NCBI GenBank assembly: GCA_037447655.1
Contig: JBBHKE010001841.1
Span: forward strand, 1 to 64,000
DNA length: 64,000 nucleotides
Reading direction: 5' to 3'
DNA from: Zygnema cylindricum
Lineage: Eukaryota > Streptophyta > Zygnematophyceae > Zygnematales > Zygnemataceae
A model generated the notes under the pieces. The model made no database searches. It was not told the origin of the DNA and was given only the letters and a program-made list of their open reading frames with translations. The translations under genes were made by a program, and so were the position numbers. Of the stretch, positions 58,649 to 64,000 are shown one piece after another. Positions within the stretch are counted from its first letter, which is position 1. Each line of letters starts with the position of its first letter.

Positions 58649-60668
58649 ATGGCCTCAGCCTCAGCCATGCTCTCCTCTGTCAGTGCATCAGTGCAATGCA
58701 CAAAACTCTTCTCTCCTCTCCCCTCTCGACCTCTCTCTCGCTCTATTGGAGCCGTGAGAGTGGCTCCACTTCACCTGAGGCGCTCCGTTCTTTGCCAAGC
58801 CTCAAATGAAGACCCCTTATCAGCGGTAGGATTTGAAAAAACTCTTTACAAATGCAAGGAACAGATTCAGTCTCAAAAAGAGTCAATTGTGGCGTAGATC
58901 TGACGACAAGCCTGTATAGAAAATGTAATGTTAGAGAATATAGGATAGAGGAGTTAGTATAGGGATCAGGGGAATATCTTCACTTGCTTTGCTTTTGTGA
59001 ACATTAACACAAAGCCATGAATACAAATATGAAGGTGGTTTCAGAAATTTAAATGGTGAATGGCCTCCGCTTTTATTTTGAACCATCTTTTACGAAACCA
59101 AAAAGTAATAAAAGTGACAATTTCTCAATTTTGTCTTACATTCAGGTGTAGCTGCATGTATAGTACAGAAAGCGAAATATTCCGTTACACAGCTTCTCAG
59201 TCGCAGTCAGTGTGAAGACTAGGAATTTGGAAGCAAGGGAATTCCTTAATTTATTGTGGTTCTTGTGGCGTTTGTGGTTTCTCTTTTTTTTTTTTTTTTA
59301 TTGCAGGTGAAATCATCTGTCGATGGTACCAAAGTTAACATCACAAAGGAAGACGTTTTGGCCAATCAGGAACGCAATGCAAGTGAGAAGCAGTCAGTTG
59401 TGGGGACCACTCCTGCACGTGGCTCCACTATTCCTCGCGCTGAGGTAGACCGCCGTCCGGAGCTTGGAAACACCTCTTTTGGCAGTATTATGGCTTTTGA
59501 CGGACCCGGACCTGAGACCATCAATGGACGGCTGGTGAGTGGATTTGAATTTTTTGTAGTCGGTTTTTATGTTTTTTGTATTATAAGTAATAGTCACCTT
59601 TCTTGTGTATCTGGATGTTTTTGACGTTGAAGTTTTTCTTTTTGTTCAGTTTTTATTAATGAAGCTGTGAGGGTGATTTTCTGTATTTGACGCTTTGAAA
59701 CTTATTCAGACAAGAGTCATTCAAAATTTTGCACATTTGAGAATTTGATGGAAACTTACACGTGGATAGCTATTTAACGGATGTTTAAGGATGTTTAACG
59801 GATCGTAATACACAGTTTTAAGGTGGAGAAGTGAAAAATTAAGCTGTAAGCTATTATAAGCTATAATTAATAAAACCTCAATTATGGTTTCACACTTATT
59901 AAACATTTATTAAGGTTTTTTGTTTCTCTGCAGGCCATGTTGGGTTGTGCCTGGGGCTTTGTCTCCGAAATCTTGACTGGTCAACGCATCGTTGACCAGA
60001 TCAACTACCCTAACAGCCCAGGCCTCTTCTGGCTTCTGACCTCTGCCCAGATTCTCATCTTCGCCTCTCTGGTGCCCATCTTCAACGGAGAATCTCCCGA
60101 CAGTCGCAGGTAAATCCTAAAAGTTGGTTTTGAGCAGTCTATATTGAGTAATTTGAATTTGAACCTCTCATGCTCTTTTCAATATATTCTCTTTTGTGGT
60201 TAATGTTTGATGGCGAACCTGGCGCATATAGACAATATTCTTAGTTCAGATCTTTAGTTGGGCGTAGTTTGAGGCTTTATTGTCTAAGGTAGTTTGTAGT
60301 GTTTCAATAGTCTAGTTTTGTTGTACTTGCTTTACTTCTTTTCTTTTAGCCTGTTAAAGCACTTTTGTTGTGTTGTTAGTCCTTTAGGATTTTGGTTTTT
60401 TACCTTTGTTGGTCATCAATTTTTTTAGTGACATGTTTTGTACTTTGATGGTATTATCATCGCGTTTTTGGAAATAAAATCTATCTCTTTTTCTTTTTTT
60501 GTGGTTAAGAAAAATACAACAAAAATTAACATATCTTTTTTATTGGTTGCCAGGAATGGTCCTTTCACTGCCAAAGCTGAGCGATGGAATGGACGTTTGG
60601 CGATGGTGGGATTTGCCGGTATCTTGATCTGGGAGTACATTTTTGGCCGGGCTCTATTCCACTTTTAA
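58649..60668 (+). CDS. ELIP: ELIP-13, divergent early light-induced protein
   Basis: Exons: 58649-58825, 59307-59534, 59934-60109 and 60554-60668; leader intron 57726-58633; 231 residues. Transit peptide MASASAMLSSVSASVQCTKL followed by SPLPSRPLSRSIGAVRV is between ELIP-8 and the array type. The mature part is VKSSVDGTKVNITKEDV, NASEKQS, TTPARGST, GFVSEILTGQRIVDQINYP, LLTSAQILIFASL. The C-terminus LIWEYIFGRALFHF is identical to ELIP-8. Introns 1-3 are long (481, 399 and 444 nt). It combines array-like N-terminal features with an ELIP-8-like C-terminus, as expected of the stem gene from which the array copies arose. Both chlorophyll-binding motifs are intact. Confidence 0.93.
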
Positions 60669-62284
60669 ACGTTTTTATTCTATTTTTAAACGTCTAAACA
60701 AGAGGATTAGATACTCATATTTCCGGTACTTAAATTTTGGTAAATATTTCGGTTAAGGAAAGATAACGAGCTGAAGCTGTCGAAATTTGTATAATAGATC
60801 ATCTGCCTACATATACATTTGTAAAAAGGGCAATATAAGGCAGAAAAAATAGGAAGTTGACTGCAAAAATTAGTGTAGTCAGCTTTAGATTTTCTACTGG
60901 TTTATTTGTTTTGTTCTTCTTACCGGTTTTGTTTGAATAAAGCTCAACGCTATAATTGTATGCTACTTTGTGAAAGAAATGAAGAAGGGATGATGTTTGT
61001 TCCTAAAGCCTTTTCCTTCCACTCCTGTTCTACTCTTTAGCGTCCTTGTATACATATATATATATAATCATGTCATCAAAACTGATTCTTTTATAAATCA
61101 TTTTTTGGCAGTGAAGTTACTCATCAAATTTGTACATGAGAAATCTTATCTTTTTGGTTACACTGTATGCCTGAAGACTAGATTAAATATGACATGAAAA
61201 AAAACTAAAATAAACAATTTATCAAGTCATCAAACCTGTTCATGTTATATTTTATTGCTAAATGAACATTGAACATGGCAGTTGTTTCCACAAAAATATA
61301 AATATACCCACGAACACTCTGTTGACTTTTGAAGACTTTAACCTATCATCGAGCTCCTATTCACTTTGCATCCCACAAAATCTGTATATTCGAGACATTC
61401 TTGTTTCATGAACTTTGAACCAAGAAACTCTTCATAAGCAACAGCCAAGATTTTCTGCTCTGTGTTTGTTTAAACTTATTTTGGTTAAGTAAAAGGAATA
61501 AAACAAAAAGTTTGCAAGCCGGTATATTTTAGTTCATGCATTGCCACTTGCAGTTTCACAGATGCTTCATTTAGTTCAACCTTAGTACAAATGAACATAT
61601 ACACTTTCGTATTTGGAATAGTTAAACTCAAAATGGATATGATCTCAAGTCCAACACAACGTAAGTTAATGCCATTATTTATAACTTATTGAGCCTCGTT
61701 TGATGAAAAAATAAATATTACACGCAATAAAATTTGCACTATGATGAATTTGTATTTCTACAATAATTAAAACTTGGAGATAATACATCATTGACCAGAA
61801 AATCACCTTTCCAGCAAAGACAAAGAAATTAAATTACTTGCTGAACCATAAGACTGACTCAGACTGATTTCTTCTGTAACCTCAGTTTTGGCAAAGTTAA
61901 ACCAAACAATAGTCACCATTGCCACCATCATCATTCTTGAAAACCATAGAAATGTACGGATAGTGGAATAAAATAAATTAGTCTTGATAGACAAAACGTT
62001 CTTAAAAAAACAATCAACTTTGATGAATGAGAGCTATTTATAGCACTAGAATGCGCACTGGATCCTACGCCTAATCAATTAGCAAATCCCACAAACTTCT
62101 CTCTTCTCTTCAACTTTTCCAATTGAAAATTTTCTCTACATTTCTGACATTCACTACTCTCTACAATTTTCACCGGCACTACAAACCAACTTCTTGCTTC
62201 TGACTACTTATGACAAAAATTTAAGGAAATGTGCTTAAAGAAATGGTGTCTATGGTTCTGTTCTATACAAGCCACAAATCTAAT
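60669..62284. other. Right flank, no gene seen
   Basis: The ELIP-13 3' UTR probably ends near 60,940 (gaataaagctc, a plausible poly(A) signal at about 60,937). Beyond it is AT-rich DNA without array homology and without open frames that I can support. Confidence 0.45.
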
Positions 62285-62676
62285 TTATCTTCTCGTGCAT
62301 TGCTCGCAACTTTTTTTGCAGTTTTTGGCGACAAGTTGTAAGCAGCGTTTAAATGCAAGCGACTGATTGGACGGAAATGCCTGCGACCAAAGACCAAATA
62401 ACAACAATAGATACATTAACCTAAAGATGTTTAAGGTCTTATCTCCTGTTTCAGATAATAAAACATCTTACATGTTTAGATTCTCGATTCTTAAACAAGG
62501 AAAGAAAAGGAAGAAGAGCGAAACATTTTCTTAGAAAATAAAAGCAAATAAGAAGTTGCAAGAAAGTGTTTTTGTAAAAAGGGCAAAGAAGATGTACCTT
62601 ATCACATGCTTCACTTGTGGCCATTTGACAAGCTTCGTTACAAAGGTGGCGACGGTCTTCAAAGGGAGCATCGATT
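62285..62676 (-). CDS. Possible small cysteine-rich protein, last two exons
   Basis: Two joined minus-strand exons: 62676-62598 (acceptor TTTCTCAG after a long pyrimidine tract; donor AAG|GTACAT) and 62380-62285 (acceptor GGTCGCAG; stop TAA). In the one continuous frame they give IDAPFEDRRHLCNEACQMATSEACDK, here split for the reader as IDAPFEDRRHLC and NEACQMATSEACDK, then AFPSNQSLAFKRC and LQLVAKNCKKSCEQCTRR. Seven cysteines are spaced C-x3-C-x7-C-x14-C-x7-C-x3-C-x2-C. The last four resemble the end of a ShKT domain. The upstream frame is a pyrimidine tract with no ATG, so at least one 5' exon is missing. It must end in phase 2; a candidate is MKAKVMFDG with donor GG|GTGAGG near 63,700. Function unknown. 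Confidence 0.4.
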
Positions 62677-64000
62677 CTGAGAAACACACATAAAATCAAG
62701 AAAAAAAAACAAATAATAAGAAAATGTGCCGTCAATTATGGTACATCTATTCCTTTCACTTCAACCATTATTCTACTACAAAATAAGGATTTAACTAAAT
62801 TATTACACATGTCACTTGACTTGCACAAATTGCAATCCTAATACACAAAACTCCTCCAACAAAACTGAAACAAATAATTGGAATAATCGGAAAAATTAGA
62901 CTAATTGAAACAAATTGGAATCCAAACTACAAACCGATTTTTGGTGGTAAGGACTCCTATACATACAATGACTAAACCGGCATTACATATATACACACTA
63001 TATATATTATATATACATCATATACATATGTATGTATATATAATGCTAAATATATAAACATAAATAGTCATGCTAAGGCTTAACTAAACAAATTACATCC
63101 TTGGCAAACAATAATCGATATAAAATCCATGAAAATATGAAAAACATGAAAAACGTGGAAAAAAATATGTTCATTCATACATGACTTTTCATCAATACTG
63201 TAGACCATCTATGATTTGTTTTGCAAAACCATCTTCCCAACAGACTTTTGACCAATCTATACCATAAGATCCAAAACAAACAGTCCAAATAAACTTAAGT
63301 TCTAAAAGAAACTATATCCCATCTGTGCTCTCATAACTTTTTTGTTCATTTTACTCCATCAATTTATGGTGCATCAACCCCTTTAAACACCAAATCTGAA
63401 ATCTATTTTACCTCTCTGACACACCTCAAAATCGAAATCAACTATAACCAAAAACGGTTGACTTTCTTGTCATCTTTTCCTACTGAGCATCTAAAATCGA
63501 ACAGAGACCGCAATTGTATACAAATGAGGTCTTAGGAATCATCGGTTTTTTTAATGGTTTTCAGGGTTTTAAGGGTTTCTCTTTTCCAAGTGTTTAGGAT
63601 ACCCACATCACTCTTTTGGTTTGGCAAACTTCCACTCTCTCTAGCTGAGTGCAGTATTCAAAAATACCCTTCTTTTCAGAGACCTGCGATTGACCCTCCC
63701 TCACCCATCGAACATCACTTTTGCTTTCATCTCATTTATCTCTCCTCCAACCTTGCCACTCTCAGGACAGCTCTCTCCACCATAATCAGTATCGACCGTA
63801 CTAATTTCAAGTGCGAGTTTTCCTGACTACACATAAACGAGTGAGAGCGAGAACTATGAACCCTCACGGAAAACCTAGAATCAATCTTTGACGGGTACAT
63901 GATTTGGATAAACGTTACTTGCTGCACATCGAAAATGATTTGCCAATAGGCAATATATCGATGTTGATATCACGATATCATCAGTATCCAAATGATTACT
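62677..64000. other. Upstream region of the cysteine-rich gene
   Basis: AT-rich sequence that should contain the missing 5' exon and promoter. No first exon could be fixed. Open frames up to 90 codons at 63,554-63,927 on both strands lack recognisable domains. Confidence 0.3.
62986..63056. repeat. TA-rich microsatellite
   Basis: Imperfect (TA)n and (TATG/CATA)n run, for example catatatacacactatatat and tacatatgtatgtatat. Low-complexity sequence. Confidence 0.7.

Noticed and set aside
62598-62735. Apparent signal peptide (Phe/Leu-rich run) in front of the cysteine-rich exon
   Set aside because: The run has no ATG (it would start with TTG just after a stop) and its DNA is a T-rich pyrimidine tract ending in TTTCTCAG, which is a splice acceptor rather than a signal peptide.
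1-64000. CRISPR arrays, bacterial operons or phage genes
   Set aside because: Spliced genes, TATA boxes and plant transposons throughout; no short regularly spaced repeats of the CRISPR type.

Overview
The window is nuclear DNA from a land plant, and almost all of it is one gene family. I recognise thirteen copies of a four-exon gene for a chloroplast early light-induced protein (ELIP; three-helix, LHC-superfamily, photoprotective thylakoid protein). AT-rich spacers, GT-AG introns, 5'-leader introns, TATA boxes and G-box/ABRE promoters all fit a plant nucleus. The gene structure and the scale of the array suggest a non-flowering plant (bryophyte, lycophyte or fern) and perhaps a desiccation-tolerant one, since tandem ELIP expansion is a known hallmark of such plants. 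The species cannot be read from the sequence.

Layout. ELIP-1 to ELIP-8 lie on the minus strand (coding spans about 1.7, 6.3, 10.8, 15.3, 19.7, 24.3, 30.4 and 35.6 kb at their 3' ends). ELIP-9 to ELIP-13 lie on the plus strand (starting at about 39.0, 43.5, 48.1, 52.3 and 58.6 kb). The two groups meet head to head between ELIP-8 and ELIP-9. Eleven copies encode nearly the same 230-residue protein and repeat about every 4.5 kb with homologous spacers. ELIP-8 and ELIP-13 are divergent, have larger introns and look like the older gene type. ELIP-2 is broken by a one-base insertion in exon 3.

The repeat units have exchanged sequence. A block of about 3 kb around ELIP-3 is present again, nearly base for base, in inverted orientation around ELIP-10. 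ELIP-10 itself is a mosaic of three other units. Exons are far more alike than the introns between them.

Other elements sit in the spacers: a degenerate coding insert near the left edge (about 0.08-1.15 kb), two TA-flanked MITE-like elements (27.1-27.6 and 33.05-33.25 kb), a short Tourist-like MITE shared by several units, a LINE-type C-terminal fragment (28.2-28.7 kb), and a very small LTR element with a relative (54.1-55.0 kb) whose LTR contains a complete tRNA-shaped sequence. The right flank (60.7-64 kb) leaves the array and holds two exons of a possible small cysteine-rich protein.

Functionally the region reads as a dosage amplifier. Many copies of one protein sit behind promoters sharing G-box/ABRE elements and a CCATCGACATG motif, which would allow a large joint response to light and water stress.
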